Below, piece after piece: positions 1 to 8,894 of a stretch of DNA of 64,000 bases. This DNA comes from Kolteria novifilia (GTDB lineage: Bacteria; Planctomycetota; Planctomycetia; Kolteriales; Kolteriaceae), in the NCBI GenBank assembly GCA_007748055.1, contig CP036279.1, positions 3,596,001-3,660,000 on the forward strand. Direction: 5' to 3'. The notes beneath the pieces are model-generated. The model saw only the letters and a program-made list of their open reading frames with translations, had not been told where the DNA came from and searched no databases. The position numbers and the translations under genes were made by a program. The stretch's first letter is position 1. Each line of letters opens with the position of its first letter.

Positions 1-760
1 GGCCAAGCCGTCGGACGAGCGGATCGCCGAAGCGTTCGGCCAGGCTCGCGAACGTCAGGGGCTCCAGTTGTTCGATCCGCGTCAGCCCCAATTCGCCCAG
101 TACCTCCAAGAACTCCCCAGGGATCCGAAGCGCCTCGACCGGGAGGGGACGTAGCGCCGAGGCTCCCCGCCCCTCGGGGATCACGATCGCGTCGGCGGGA
201 ACGGAATCCCCAGCCCGCACCGACCGGAGCGACCACGAGCCCTCGGACGCTCGCGAGCGATCGGGCAACCCGAAATGAGCCACCGCCCAAGCGCATCCCA
301 TCGTTTCGGCGATTGCCACTCGCGCGGTGAGGCGTCGTCGGCGAAAGCGAGCCAACAGCCGGTCGGCCAGTTTCCGTTCCCCATGAAAGAGCAACTCGCA
401 ACCGGTGACATCCATGAGGAGCGCCTCCGGTTCCTCTCCTTCCTCGGGGAGGATGGCGGGGCTGAAGAGACCACACCAGCGGGCCAGACGCTCGAGCATC
501 TCCCTGTCGGCGGCGGGATCGTGAGTTTCAATTTGAAGCCGATATTGGTGATGTTGCTTGGCGAGTGCCGAAGCCTCCGCGGCCGGCATCTCGAGCGCCA
601 CCCCGAGTTGGGACGCCGCGAGCGAGCAACGAACCACCCGCAGCCCTTTTCCTCCTTGGGGAGCGATCAGGGCGACAGGAGCATCACGAAGCTCCGGCCG
701 CGAAAGACCTAGACGCTGGAGGGGCCAATTGGGTAGCCAAAGACACAACGCCCGTTTCAC
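1..760 (-). CDS. imuB: ImuB, Y-family DNA polymerase-like protein (partial)
   Basis: Open frame on the minus strand that begins at a GTG (760) and runs off the left edge, so the C-terminus is missing. The translation starts MKRALCLWLPNWPLQRLG, then RPELRDAPVALIA and later LLMDVTGCELLFHGERKLADRLL, the arrangement of ImuB proteins: inactive Y-family polymerases that work with ImuA and DnaE2 in SOS translesion synthesis. The conserved DVTGCELLF segment sits where active Y-family enzymes carry catalytic acidic residues. The frame overlaps the end of imuA by 77 bases, which implies translational coupling in one operon. dnaE2 would be expected further left, outside the window. Identification rests on recognised family sequence; the start codon is inferred. 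Confidence 0.85.
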   Translation of the reverse strand, partial: MKRALCLWLPNWPLQRLGLSRPELRDAPVALIAPQGGKGLRVVRCSLAASQLGVALEMPAAEASALAKQHHQYRLQIETHDPAADREMLERLARWCGLFSPAILPEEGEEPEALLMDVTGCELLFHGERKLADRLLARFRRRRLTARVAIAETMGCAWAVAHFGLPDRSRASEGSWSLRSVRAGDSVPADAIVIPEGRGASALRPLPVEALRIPGEFLEVLGELGLTRIEQLEPLTFASLAERFGDPLVRRLG

Positions 761-1469
761 GGTCTCGTTCCCACTCCCATGTCATCCCCGCCGCGCCGCG
801 GCACTTGAGCAGCTCGACCCGCCAGCGCCGGACCTTCCCTTGGCTCGGCTTCGGCTCGACCCGCAGCCGAACCTCCGCCCAGGAAGGAGCCTTGGTCGCC
901 GTTGGCCCGCGAAGTAGTACGCCGACTCCTCCCCCCTGCTCCGCCGCCAGTTGAAGTCGCCGAAACGAACGACTCTCGAGTGATTCCAGCGACGCCAACG
1001 TCATGCCGACCGCCGGGCAGCGCAGCGTTTGCTCCAGGGCCCAGACGACTTCCGACTCCCTGGGATCGTCACGCGATCGTCTCGATCGCTGCCGTCGCCC
1101 TTGTCGGGGGGGAGCATCGCGTCGCTTCGTGGGAAAGCGGACGACGAGCAGCCGCGAGGGATCGATTCCCAGTGTCGCCAATCCAGGCGGGTAGAATTCT
1201 TCTTCCGGGTCGATGACGACCAGACTCGCTCCCTCGCGAAGGACCGAGGGGGCGACTTGCCAGGCGAGACTTGTCGCCCCCGAGCCTCCCTGGGGGGCGA
1301 TCCATTCCACCAAGGTTCCCCGCCGATAGCCTTCCCCGGGCAAGACGCGATCAAGTGGTCCAATCCCGCTCGAGATCGTCCCCCGAGTTCGGGGCTGGAC
1401 TTCGGCTCGACGGTCCAGTTCCGCCCGAAGCTCCTCCAGAGATCGTGCTTGTTTCCAGGTGAGCGTCAT
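684..1469 (-). CDS. imuA: ImuA, RecA-like SOS mutagenesis accessory protein
   Basis: 261 aa. The N-terminal half resembles the RecA/SulA-like ImuA fold: GIGPLDRVLPGEGYRRGTLVEW, then a degenerate P-loop (APQGGSGATSLAW) without the usual lysine, then SLVVIDPEEEFYPPGL. ImuA supports ImuB and DnaE2 in damage-induced mutagenesis. ATG 1469 is preferred because AAGGAG lies nine bases upstream; a TTG at 1487 would add six residues but would put that ribosome site inside the gene. imuB follows with overlap. An 18-bp imperfect palindrome lies about 42 bases upstream of the start and is a candidate LexA site. Confidence 0.85.
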   Translation of the reverse strand: MTLTWKQARSLEELRAELDRRAEVQPRTRGTISSGIGPLDRVLPGEGYRRGTLVEWIAPQGGSGATSLAWQVAPSVLREGASLVVIDPEEEFYPPGLATLGIDPSRLLVVRFPTKRRDAPPRQGRRQRSRRSRDDPRESEVVWALEQTLRCPAVGMTLASLESLESRSFRRLQLAAEQGGGVGVLLRGPTATKAPSWAEVRLRVEPKPSQGKVRRWRVELLKCRGAAGMTWEWERDRETGVVSLATQLAPPASRSFAAGAS

Positions 1470-1510
1470 GGTGCCCCGCTCCTTCAATCACTTTCAGTGA
1501 GACTATCAAT

Positions 1511-1528
1511 AGTGTACATTTGAACACT
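1511..1528. promoter_or_regulatory. Candidate LexA (SOS) operator upstream of imuA
   Basis: The sequence AGTGTACATTTGAACACT is an imperfect palindrome: seven of nine arm positions pair. It lies 42-59 bases upstream of the imuA start. imuA-imuB cassettes are normally LexA-controlled, so an operator is expected here. The motif is not identical to the Gram-positive or proteobacterial LexA boxes I know; LexA sites vary by phylum. The operator role is inference from position and symmetry. Confidence 0.45.
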
Positions 1529-2144
1529 TTCGTGTCAACAAGAAACAGTCGCCGGGAGCTGGAAGCCTTTCCCCCGTCGTGGCACAGGCGTCGTTGACTC
1601 CCATTCGATCATGTCGGTTCCTTAAGGGACAGTTCCGGGCGGCTGTCGGCTGACGGAACACTGTTGGAGGATCGGGCCAGCGAACAAGATCTCTTCATCT
1701 TCTCGTCGCCCACGACGACCGATACCACCTGCTGGCAGTACGGTCTTGCAAGGAAATCCTCCCGCAATCGCGTTCGCCGCTCGGCCCGACTCGCGGGATG
1801 AATGACATAACCATGGCATCGCTATTCGTGGCATCTCTTCTCATCTGCCCCCTCGCTGGCACCGACGTTGCAAGCTACTTCTTCCGACGGAGGGCAAGGG
1901 GCTCTTCGAAGGGAAGCGAATCGCGTGGGGAACGGGTTGCCGCCGAGGCCCCCTATCGAGCCAAAGACCTGGATTCACGCGCGGAGTTGGGAGAGGTAGG
2001 CGATCTCGCCGACTCCGCGCGGCGAATCCCGAGACGCTCGTACGGGGACGACGTCACATGACGCTATCGCAGGGATCAATTCAGCCTAGTTGATTCACCG
2101 CGCGGGCTTGGATCTCACGCGACGAAACCGAAAGAGGGAACATC
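1529..2144. other. Intergenic region without a convincing gene
   Basis: Between the divergent imuA and PRC-barrel genes. A short plus-strand frame (1798-2061, 87 codons, beginning MNDITMASLFVASLLI) has a hydrophobic start but no ribosome site and no recognisable domain, so it is not called. The right end holds the AGAGGG ribosome site of the next gene. No tandem repeat or strong terminator was seen. Confidence 0.5.
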
Positions 2145-3716
2145 ATGAGAAAGTGGCTAACAACGGGGACCATGACGGGATCCGCGATCACCCTGTGCTT
2201 GCTGAGCACGCCAACCGCCAACGCCCAGCGCGTCATCGAACGACTGCCCGACGGGCGAACCGTCATTTACGATCCCAGCCCCGTGTTGCCCGGCCGCATG
2301 CCGATTGATGCGAGCAGGCGGGTGATTCGCGACTCGATCGGCGATCGCCAACAAACCGCCGGCGACCAACAGCACCAGACGCACGCCTTGACGACCCGTC
2401 ATCTGCTCAAGATGCCCGTGCAGACCAAGGATGGGCAGAAGATCGGTGAGCTCAACGACATCTTGGTCTCAAGCAACGGCGACATGGCCTACGCGGTCGT
2501 CGCTCTTGGAAACACGGCTCGCTCCGATCGGGAAGAATCGCGGGATGATCCGGCCAACAACCAGCAGAACCAAGAGCGGGCTTCCCAGCGACTGAACCCG
2601 CCTCCCCGCGACAACGAGCTTGCAAGCAACAAGGACCCGCAAGGTCAGCGTGAAGGCGATCTCCGCGTGATTCCGTGGAAAATGGTCAACATCAACACCG
2701 AAGGCCGCGATATCGTCCTCCGCGTCGACGAGGAGAAGCTCGACGACGCTCCCGCGTTCCAGGAGAAAAATCTAACGCGGAAGATGCTCGACCAGGCGAT
2801 CGCGCGAACGAACGAATACTTCGGCTACGCGTCGCGCAGCGATGATCGCTCCAGCGATACGGCCCGTGCCGAGCGGAACCAGGGTCCTGCCAACAGTGCC
2901 GACACCGCCTACGATTCCACCAAGGACGAGCGTTTCTGGCGGGTGTCGCAACTCGACAAGAAGAAGATCGCGTTGACGAAAGATGGCGGTCAGCACTCCG
3001 GCGTTCAGGACTGGGTCGTCGGTGTAGGTGATCGGCTGGCGTATGCAATCCTCGAACCCCAGAAGCGGACGGGGGAACGCGATAGCCAGGCCGACCATCG
3101 CGAGGCCAATGCCCCCAATCAGGTCGATCAAGCCGATCGTCAGAATGGCTCGGATCGCCGAGACGTCGTCGCGGTGCCCTTCCAGGCCCTGACGATGGAT
3201 GCGAGCAAGGCCGAAGAGGACGGGGCGTTTCGTCTCGACTCGTCGAACGACTTAAACCAGGCTCCCGCCGTGGACGCCGATGGTTACACCCGTCTCCTCG
3301 ACACCGCCTTCGCCTCCAAAATCCATCGTCACTTCGGGACGCAGGGTCGTGACGGACAGCAGGGATTCGACCCTCGTACCAGCCTCTATCCTCCTTCGGA
3401 CGACGCGAAGCCCTCGACGAAAGAGCGGACGAAGTCGTCGGAGAACAAGGACGCGAGCGGTGAACGTGAGAACGCTGACAAATCCGACGCAACTCCGAAG
3501 GACGCCGACGCGCCGACACCGCTCAACAAGCGGATGAACCGGAACTTCGACGAGTCGCTCAAGGAACGTTCGAAGGACGCCAAGGACGCTCTTGATCGGG
3601 GAGCCGACCGCGACCTGCCGTCGGTCGACGACAACAAGGCCACGCCCAACACCCTTCGTCCGAAGACGAATCTCGATCGTTCGGCGGGGAGCCCTCCGGC
3701 TGGCGACAATTCGTAG
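2145..3716 (+). CDS. Secreted protein with two PRC-barrel-like domains
   Basis: 523 aa with a cleavable signal peptide (residues 1-28, ending TANAQ). Residues about 85-195 form a PRC-barrel (LLKMPVQTKDGQKIGELNDI, then DLRVIPWKMVNI), split by a low-complexity insert at about 120-165. A second PRC-like unit covers about 255-375 (FWRVSQLDKKKIAL, then RLAYAILEPQ, then VVAVPFQALTMD). The C-terminal 130 residues are Lys/Asp/Glu/Ser-rich and probably disordered. PRC-barrels bind proteins or RNA, or sense stress; no enzyme is implied. AGAGGG six bases before the ATG supports the start. Exported proteins of this kind occur in planctomycetes; the exact role is unknown. Confidence 0.75.
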   Translation: MRKWLTTGTMTGSAITLCLLSTPTANAQRVIERLPDGRTVIYDPSPVLPGRMPIDASRRVIRDSIGDRQQTAGDQQHQTHALTTRHLLKMPVQTKDGQKIGELNDILVSSNGDMAYAVVALGNTARSDREESRDDPANNQQNQERASQRLNPPPRDNELASNKDPQGQREGDLRVIPWKMVNINTEGRDIVLRVDEEKLDDAPAFQEKNLTRKMLDQAIARTNEYFGYASRSDDRSSDTARAERNQGPANSADTAYDSTKDERFWRVSQLDKKKIALTKDGGQHSGVQDWVVGVGDRLAYAILEPQKRTGERDSQADHREANAPNQVDQADRQNGSDRRDVVAVPFQALTMDASKAEEDGAFRLDSSNDLNQAPAVDADGYTRLLDTAFASKIHRHFGTQGRDGQQGFDPRTSLYPPSDDAKPSTKERTKSSENKDASGERENADKSDATPKDADAPTPLNKRMNRNFDESLKERSKDAKDALDRGADRDLPSVDDNKATPNTLRPKTNLDRSAGSPPAGDNS

Positions 3717-3943
3717 TCCCGTCGGTGTGAACGTTGTCGATGGAGTTCCCGAGCGATGACGCGAGAGCGGATCGCTCGGGATGTCGGCAAACGTTCCGCG
3801 AGCTTGTTTCGTCGGGACGGTCGCCGTCCGAAGACACCCGTGCGAAGAGGGACGCACACCAAGGATTGGGGCGTCTCTCTTCGCCGGCCCGTTCACTCCC
3901 GCCCGATGTTCCTCAAGAGTCTTCCCGCATCGGCCGTCGAGCC

Positions 3944-4702
3944 TCACGCCTTCTTCCTCAAGATGATCTGGTACCCGTTGTGCAAGGTATCGTAGTCGTC
4001 GCCATAGATCTCGTAAAAGGTGTCGATGCCGAACTTCGGGTGCCCGTGCTCTCCGCCGTAGTCGTCGAAGATCATCAGTCCCCCTTTCTTCAACAGACGC
4101 GAGCTGAGGATGGCATCCTCGAGGACATCGTCGTTGGCGTGGGAGCCATCGATGTAGATGATGTCGAACGAGTCAAGGGGCAGTTCTCGCAGCGCCAATT
4201 GGGAGAACGACTCGATGGTGGTGGCACGGTCGGAGGCTCCGGCGGCTTCCAAGTTGGCGAGGTAGACGGCTTTGTATCCCCCCTTCACGCCCTTATATTC
4301 GTCGGCGAAAACGTCGATGCCGGTCAATCGCGATGTGGGGTCGGTCAGGACGTTCTCAAGCATCCACATCACCGACCGCCCCTCGTGAACGCCGATCTCG
4401 AGATAGTTGAGGTCGGGCTTCCCCTTATAGGGAGCCAGGGCCGCTTCCCAGACGGGAATGTTGTGCGTGAACATGTCGTCGGAGAACTGGTACTCGTTCT
4501 GGTACGCCTTCGCCCCGGTCTTCGGCGCCAAGGGAGCCAGCGACACCGGAGCGATCGGGGTCGGCTGAAGATAGATTCGCTCGACAAGCGGCTTCACACC
4601 AAATGCGAGGGCGAGCAGTAACAGGACGGCCAACAGTCCGAGATCGAGAAAACTGTACCGAGGCTTGGTAAGCGTGCTGCGCTGGCCGGTCGATTCTTCC
4701 AT
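3944..4702 (-). CDS. Membrane-anchored class I SAM-dependent methyltransferase
   Basis: 252 aa. One transmembrane helix lies near residues 20-40 (LGLLAVLLLLALAFGV). The catalytic part begins at about 95 with the SAM-binding motif YLEIGVHEGRSVMWML and continues with LTGIDVF, FDIIYIDGSHANDDVLEDA and KKGGLMIFDDYGGEHGHPKFGID. This is the Methyltransf_24 type often seen with surface sugar or lipid modification. GGAG lies seven bases before the ATG. It stands alone: its neighbours are not obviously related and its substrate cannot be inferred. The topology suggests a single-pass protein with a soluble C-terminal domain. Confidence 0.8.
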   Translation of the reverse strand: MEESTGQRSTLTKPRYSFLDLGLLAVLLLLALAFGVKPLVERIYLQPTPIAPVSLAPLAPKTGAKAYQNEYQFSDDMFTHNIPVWEAALAPYKGKPDLNYLEIGVHEGRSVMWMLENVLTDPTSRLTGIDVFADEYKGVKGGYKAVYLANLEAAGASDRATTIESFSQLALRELPLDSFDIIYIDGSHANDDVLEDAILSSRLLKKGGLMIFDDYGGEHGHPKFGIDTFYEIYGDDYDTLHNGYQIILRKKA

Positions 4703-5033
4703 TCATTCACTCCGATCACTCAATCCAGTTGTCGTGTCATCATCCGATTGGCGTGCTGGCGGACCCCCAACCAGCTCTCCCTGGCTGGCAGTCAGCCAGC
4801 GGCACCCGAACAGCTCCGTCGATCGAAAGGCCGGGTTCCCCCGATCACGCCCTCTACTCTAGCATCCCAAACGTGGTGCTGACATCCTGCCACCAGAAGG
4901 TCGCGCAATCGCCTGGCAACGACCGTGGAGAGGGACTCACCCCATTCATTCCATAGGATGATCTTGGTGAGGACATCGGTCGGGGAGCGCTCTCCCCCAT
5001 CCACGACGAATCTCCAAAACCGATCCTGGGAGA
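4703..5033. other. Intergenic region with one REP-type half-site
   Basis: 331 bp between divergently oriented genes. Positions 4781-4807 hold CTGGCTGGCAGTCAGCCAGC followed by GGCACCC, a member of the dispersed CTGGCTG...CAGCCAG(T/C)GGCACCC family described under findings. No gene or promoter could be identified with confidence. Confidence 0.6.
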
Positions 5034-5864
5034 GTGGACAAACTCTCCCTTCCCAACGCCGAGAGACCCGTGAAACTCGCCGCCGAAGATCTTTCCTTCG
5101 TGGTCAACAACAAGACCCTCGTCGATTCCGTCGGCTTGAGCGTCGACTCGGGTCAATGGCTCGCGATCGTCGGCCCCAACGGCGCCGGCAAGACCACCCT
5201 GCTGCGACTGCTGCTCGGCCTTGTCCCTTCCACGGCGGGGCAAGTGCTCGTCGGCGGCGATCCGTTGCCGCGGCTCTCCCGTCAAGAGGTCGCCAAGCGG
5301 ATCGCGTTCGTGCCCCAGGATGGTCAAGTCGCCTTCGGTTTCAGCGTTCGTGAAGTGGTCGCCGCCGGCCGCACGCCCTATCTCGGACGGCTCAAGCCTC
5401 CCGGACCAACTGATCAAGAGGCGATCGTCCAAGCGATGCGCGAGGCGGACGTCACCGAATTCGCCGACCGGGTCATCACCACCCTCTCCGGCGGCGAGCG
5501 GCAGCGGGTCTTCCTCGCCCGCGCGTTCGCTCAAGAGACGCCAATCCTCGCTCTCGACGAGCCGACCGCCCATCTCGACCTCTACCACGAGCAGGCCTTT
5601 CTCGACCAAGTCGCTTGGCGGCGCGAGCAGGGCTTGACGGTCCTTTCGGTCTTGCACGATCTCAACCTCGCGGCGGCGTACGCCGATCGAGTCCTGTTGC
5701 TCAACGGCGGCCGGGTCGTTGCCGAAGGGACGCCGACCGACGTGCTCACCGAAGCGCGGATCGCGTCGGTCTTTCGCGTGAACGTCGACATTCGTCCCGA
5801 TGAGCGATCGGGACGTCCCACCGTCACGCCCCGGCGCCGCGTGGGAGCCGCGGTCGGGACGTGA
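5034..5864 (+). CDS. ABC transporter ATP-binding protein, FecE/BtuD/HmuV type
   Basis: 276 aa, one nucleotide-binding domain. Walker A is GPNGAGKTT, the signature is LSGGERQRV, Walker B is ILALDEPTAHLDL, and the switch histidine is in SVLHDLNLAAAYADRVLLL. The Q-loop FVPQDGQVAFGFSVREVVAAGR is typical of ATPases for iron-siderophore, haem or cobalamin uptake. No permease or binding protein gene is adjacent, so its partners must lie elsewhere. A GTG at 5070 is an alternative start that would remove twelve residues; neither start has a strong ribosome site. The family assignment is firm; the substrate is not. Confidence 0.85.
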   Translation: MDKLSLPNAERPVKLAAEDLSFVVNNKTLVDSVGLSVDSGQWLAIVGPNGAGKTTLLRLLLGLVPSTAGQVLVGGDPLPRLSRQEVAKRIAFVPQDGQVAFGFSVREVVAAGRTPYLGRLKPPGPTDQEAIVQAMREADVTEFADRVITTLSGGERQRVFLARAFAQETPILALDEPTAHLDLYHEQAFLDQVAWRREQGLTVLSVLHDLNLAAAYADRVLLLNGGRVVAEGTPTDVLTEARIASVFRVNVDIRPDERSGRPTVTPRRRVGAAVGT

Positions 5865-5987
5865 GTCTCTCGCGACCCGAAACGATGTTTCGTTCAAGCG
5901 ACTCGCCGAACCTCGCACTTTTTTGCATGATGTCACGTGGTGGCATTGTGAGTCCCCCTCGCCTTCCCTCGTTGAGAGAGCGTCCCC

Positions 5988-7010
5988 ATGTCGATCGGAT
6001 CCGTTGGTGAACTCGAAGAACGTCTGAGCGTCCCGCCGTCCTATCTGGTCGAGGCCTTCGAACGCCTTGAGGGGGATCTGCTGATCCTGGGAGTCGGCGG
6101 CAAGATGGGCCCGACGTTGGCCCGGCTGGCGCGGCGCGCCTCGGAACTCGCGGGGAAGTCGCGTCGCATCGTCGGCGTCTCTCGCTTCAGCAAGCAAGCC
6201 GAGCGGGCGAAGCTCGACGCATGGGGGATCGAGACCGTTCAAGCCGACTTACTCGACGAGGAGGCATTTGCCGCCCTCCCCGATGCGCCCAACGTCGTCC
6301 ACATGACGAGCGTCAAGTTCGGGACGACGGGCAACGAGGCTCTCACGTGGGCGATGAACACCTGGGTGCCGGCGATGGTCGCCCGTCGCTTTCGGGATAG
6401 CCGGGTCGTGGCGTACTCCACGGGAAATGTCTATCCCTTGGTCCCCGTCGTCTCGGGAGGGTCGGTCGAATCGGACCGGCTCGAGCCGGTCGGCGAATAC
6501 GGTAACAGTTGCCTGGGACGAGAACGCATCCTCACCTACTTCAGTCAGCAGTGCTCCATCCCGATGGCGATCATTCGTCTGAACTACGCCTGCGAACTCC
6601 GCTACGGCGTGCTCGTCGATTTGGCGAGGCGGGTCTGGGCGGAGGAAGTCATCGATGTCTCGATGGGAGCGTTCAACGTCATCTGGCAGACCGACGCGTG
6701 CGCGATGGCGCTGGCTTCCTTCGAGGATTGCGACACCCCGCCGCACGTGTTGAACGTTTCCGGCCCCGAGACCTTGGGCGTTCGCCACGTCTGCGAGGAG
6801 TTCGCCCGGCGGATGGACAAGCCGGTCACCTTTTCCGGCGAGGAGGCTCCCACGGCCCTGCTCAACAATGGCCAGCAATCACATCAGCGGTTTGGCTACC
6901 CGAGCGTGAACGCGACCCAGATGATCGATTGGGTCGCGGCGTGGGTGATGCGTGGAGGGGAGACTCACGGCAAACCGACCAGTTTCCAGGTCCGCGACGG
7001 CAAGTTCTGA
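5988..7010 (+). CDS. NAD-dependent epimerase/dehydratase family protein with altered active site
   Basis: 340 aa extended short-chain dehydrogenase/reductase fold. The N-terminal nucleotide site is LGVGGKMGPTLARL (glycines 35, 37/38, 41). AYSTGNVYP and YGNS mark the central and catalytic regions. The catalytic YxxxK motif reads Y171-G-N-S-C175, so the usual lysine is cysteine. The rest of the fold is intact (RLNYACELRYG, WQTDACAMAL, LNVSGPETLGVRHV). It may be a sugar-nucleotide enzyme with changed chemistry or a non-catalytic homologue. It has no operon partner: a MITE-like repeat follows directly. Confidence 0.8.
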   Translation: MSIGSVGELEERLSVPPSYLVEAFERLEGDLLILGVGGKMGPTLARLARRASELAGKSRRIVGVSRFSKQAERAKLDAWGIETVQADLLDEEAFAALPDAPNVVHMTSVKFGTTGNEALTWAMNTWVPAMVARRFRDSRVVAYSTGNVYPLVPVVSGGSVESDRLEPVGEYGNSCLGRERILTYFSQQCSIPMAIIRLNYACELRYGVLVDLARRVWAEEVIDVSMGAFNVIWQTDACAMALASFEDCDTPPHVLNVSGPETLGVRHVCEEFARRMDKPVTFSGEEAPTALLNNGQQSHQRFGYPSVNATQMIDWVAAWVMRGGETHGKPTSFQVRDGKF

Positions 7011-7035
7011 CGCGAGCGAACTCGATCCGGACCAA

Positions 7036-7194
7036 CAGCCCGTTGATCGATTCGCTGCCGGCTGCGAACGGCCCTTTTGACCAATCTCGGCGTTGGAACA
7101 ACTCGACGAATCGACGGATTCGCCTGCGTTTGTCCTCCTTGACCTTGACCAACATGGCTCGTTCTCGCCTCGGACCGCATCCATCAACGGACTG
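7036..7194 (-). repeat. 158-bp MITE-like element, copy A
   Basis: Full-length copy of a dispersed element. Read on the minus strand it begins CAGTCCGTTGATGG and ends GATCAACGGGCTG, so the ends are inverted repeats of about 12 bp with one mismatch. It matches 28301-28459 at roughly 85% over the best-aligned part. On the minus strand it contains a short frame beginning MLVKVKE and ending SESINGL. It lies between the epimerase-like gene and a sulfatase gene. No target duplication could be defined. Confidence 0.75.
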
Positions 7195-7298
7195 CTAACC
7201 GTTGACGATCGATCGTCGATGCTCGATCATGGGGACGGCCGCCGCGATTGGGCCGCGCGGGGCTTCTGATGCCTACCCTAGTCACATGAGGTTCTTCG

Positions 7299-8822
7299 AT
7301 GCGTTGGTGTCGCGCTCTCGCCGTCCTGTGTTGTCTCGCCGTCGCGATTCCTGTCGGTTCGCGATCCGCGCTCGCGGAAGCGGCTCGGCCCAACATTGTC
7401 TGGATCGTCGTCGAGGATATGTCGGCGGACTTTCGCTGTTACGGGCAAAAGGTAATCGAAACCCCAAACGTCGACCGGCTGGCCAAGCAAGGAGTCAAGT
7501 TCACCAACGCCGTCGTCACCGCTCCCGTTTGTTCCGCTTGCCGTTCGGCCCTGGTGACGGGCATGTATCAGACCAGCATCGGGGCCCATCAACATCGCTC
7601 CGGTCGCGGGGAGAAGAAGATCCATCTCCCCGACTTCGTGGTTCCCGTACCCGAACTCTTCCAGAAGGCCGACTATCACGTCAACAACCTCTCCTTCGGC
7701 GACTTTGTTCGCTCGGAGGCTCAGGTGAAAAAGAACCCGAAAGTGAAGACCGCCAAGACCGACTACAATTTCGAGTCGGATCCGGCGATGTACGACGCGA
7801 CTCATTGGGCGGCGCGGAAGCCGGGTCAGCCCTTCTTTTGCCAAGTTCAGCTTCGCGGCGGCAAGCTCCGCGGTCCTGGCGACGGCGAGAAGTGGCCCAA
7901 GCAAGTCGAAAAGACGCTCGGCTCGCGCACCGATCCCAGCCGCGTCACCCTCCCTCCCTACTTGCCCGACGATCCGGTCATTCGCGAAGATTGGGCCCAG
8001 TACCTCGACACCGTTCGCTACACCGACTGGGAAGTCGGCAAAATTCTCGAGCGACTCGAGCAAGCCGGCGTGCTGGACCAGACCTACATCTACTTCCTCA
8101 CCGACCACGGGATCAGTCACGTCCGCAACAAGCAGTATCTCTATGACGGCGGCATGCACGTTCCGCTGATCGTCAAGGGACCGGCGATCGAGCCCGCGAG
8201 CGTGCGGGAGGATCCCGTCGAGCAGATCGACCTCGGTGCATCGTCCTTGGTCCTCGCCGGGGTGGGGAAACCCGCCTGGATGCAGGGACGGGACATCTTC
8301 GCGGCCGACTACGTCCCGAGAGACTACGCCGTCTCGGCTCGCGATCGCTGCGATGAAACGGTTGATCGCATCCGGGCTCTTCGCTCACCTCGTTGGAAGT
8401 ACATCCGCAACTTCCACCCCGAGCGTCCCTATCTCGCTCCCAATCGATACAAGGACAACAAGCCGATCCTTCAAGCGATGCGGCGGCGACACGCCTCGGG
8501 ACAACTAAACGCCGAGCAGGCCCGGATCATGGCCGACACGCGGCCCGAGGAAGAGCTCTACGACTTGAAGAACGATCCCTACGAAGCGACCAATCTCGCC
8601 GAGAGTCCCGACCATGCCCTGCGGCTGATTTCCATGAGGCGGGCGCTTTCGGATTGGGTCCACTGGTCGGGCGACCGCGGTCAGCAGACCGAGCCCGAGG
8701 GGATGTACGACAGCGATATGGCCGTCTATCTCAAGGCTCTCGAGCGACGCCAGCCCGAGGGGGCCCAGGAGATTCGAGACAATATCGCCCAGATGAAAGC
8801 GTGGGCGGCCGAAGGCAAGTAA
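7299..8822 (+). CDS. Exported sulfatase (arylsulfatase A superfamily)
   Basis: 507 aa with a signal peptide (residues 1-26, ending SALAEA). The sulfatase core starts PNIVWIVVEDMSADFRCYG. The formylglycine motif is C78-S-A-C-R82, a CxAxR variant of the usual CxPxR. Further landmarks are YIYFLTDHGISHVRNKQYLYDGGMHVPLIV and the C-terminal EELYDLKNDPYEATNLA. It hydrolyses sulfate esters or N-sulfate groups, probably on a polysaccharide in the periplasm or outside. A maturase (FGE or anSME) must act on it and is not in the window. Two further sulfatase genes lie 7-9 kb downstream. Confidence 0.9.
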   Translation: MRWCRALAVLCCLAVAIPVGSRSALAEAARPNIVWIVVEDMSADFRCYGQKVIETPNVDRLAKQGVKFTNAVVTAPVCSACRSALVTGMYQTSIGAHQHRSGRGEKKIHLPDFVVPVPELFQKADYHVNNLSFGDFVRSEAQVKKNPKVKTAKTDYNFESDPAMYDATHWAARKPGQPFFCQVQLRGGKLRGPGDGEKWPKQVEKTLGSRTDPSRVTLPPYLPDDPVIREDWAQYLDTVRYTDWEVGKILERLEQAGVLDQTYIYFLTDHGISHVRNKQYLYDGGMHVPLIVKGPAIEPASVREDPVEQIDLGASSLVLAGVGKPAWMQGRDIFAADYVPRDYAVSARDRCDETVDRIRALRSPRWKYIRNFHPERPYLAPNRYKDNKPILQAMRRRHASGQLNAEQARIMADTRPEEELYDLKNDPYEATNLAESPDHALRLISMRRALSDWVHWSGDRGQQTEPEGMYDSDMAVYLKALERRQPEGAQEIRDNIAQMKAWAAEGK

Positions 8823-8894
8823 CCTGCACCCGCGTTGAGAACGTCGAGGGATGCTCTCGGCGAGCCCCCAACTCCCGCGTGATCGGAGTTCCCC

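Noticed and set aside
1798-2061. Possible 87-residue membrane protein
   Set aside because: Hydrophobic start but no ribosome site, no domain and Arg-rich remainder.
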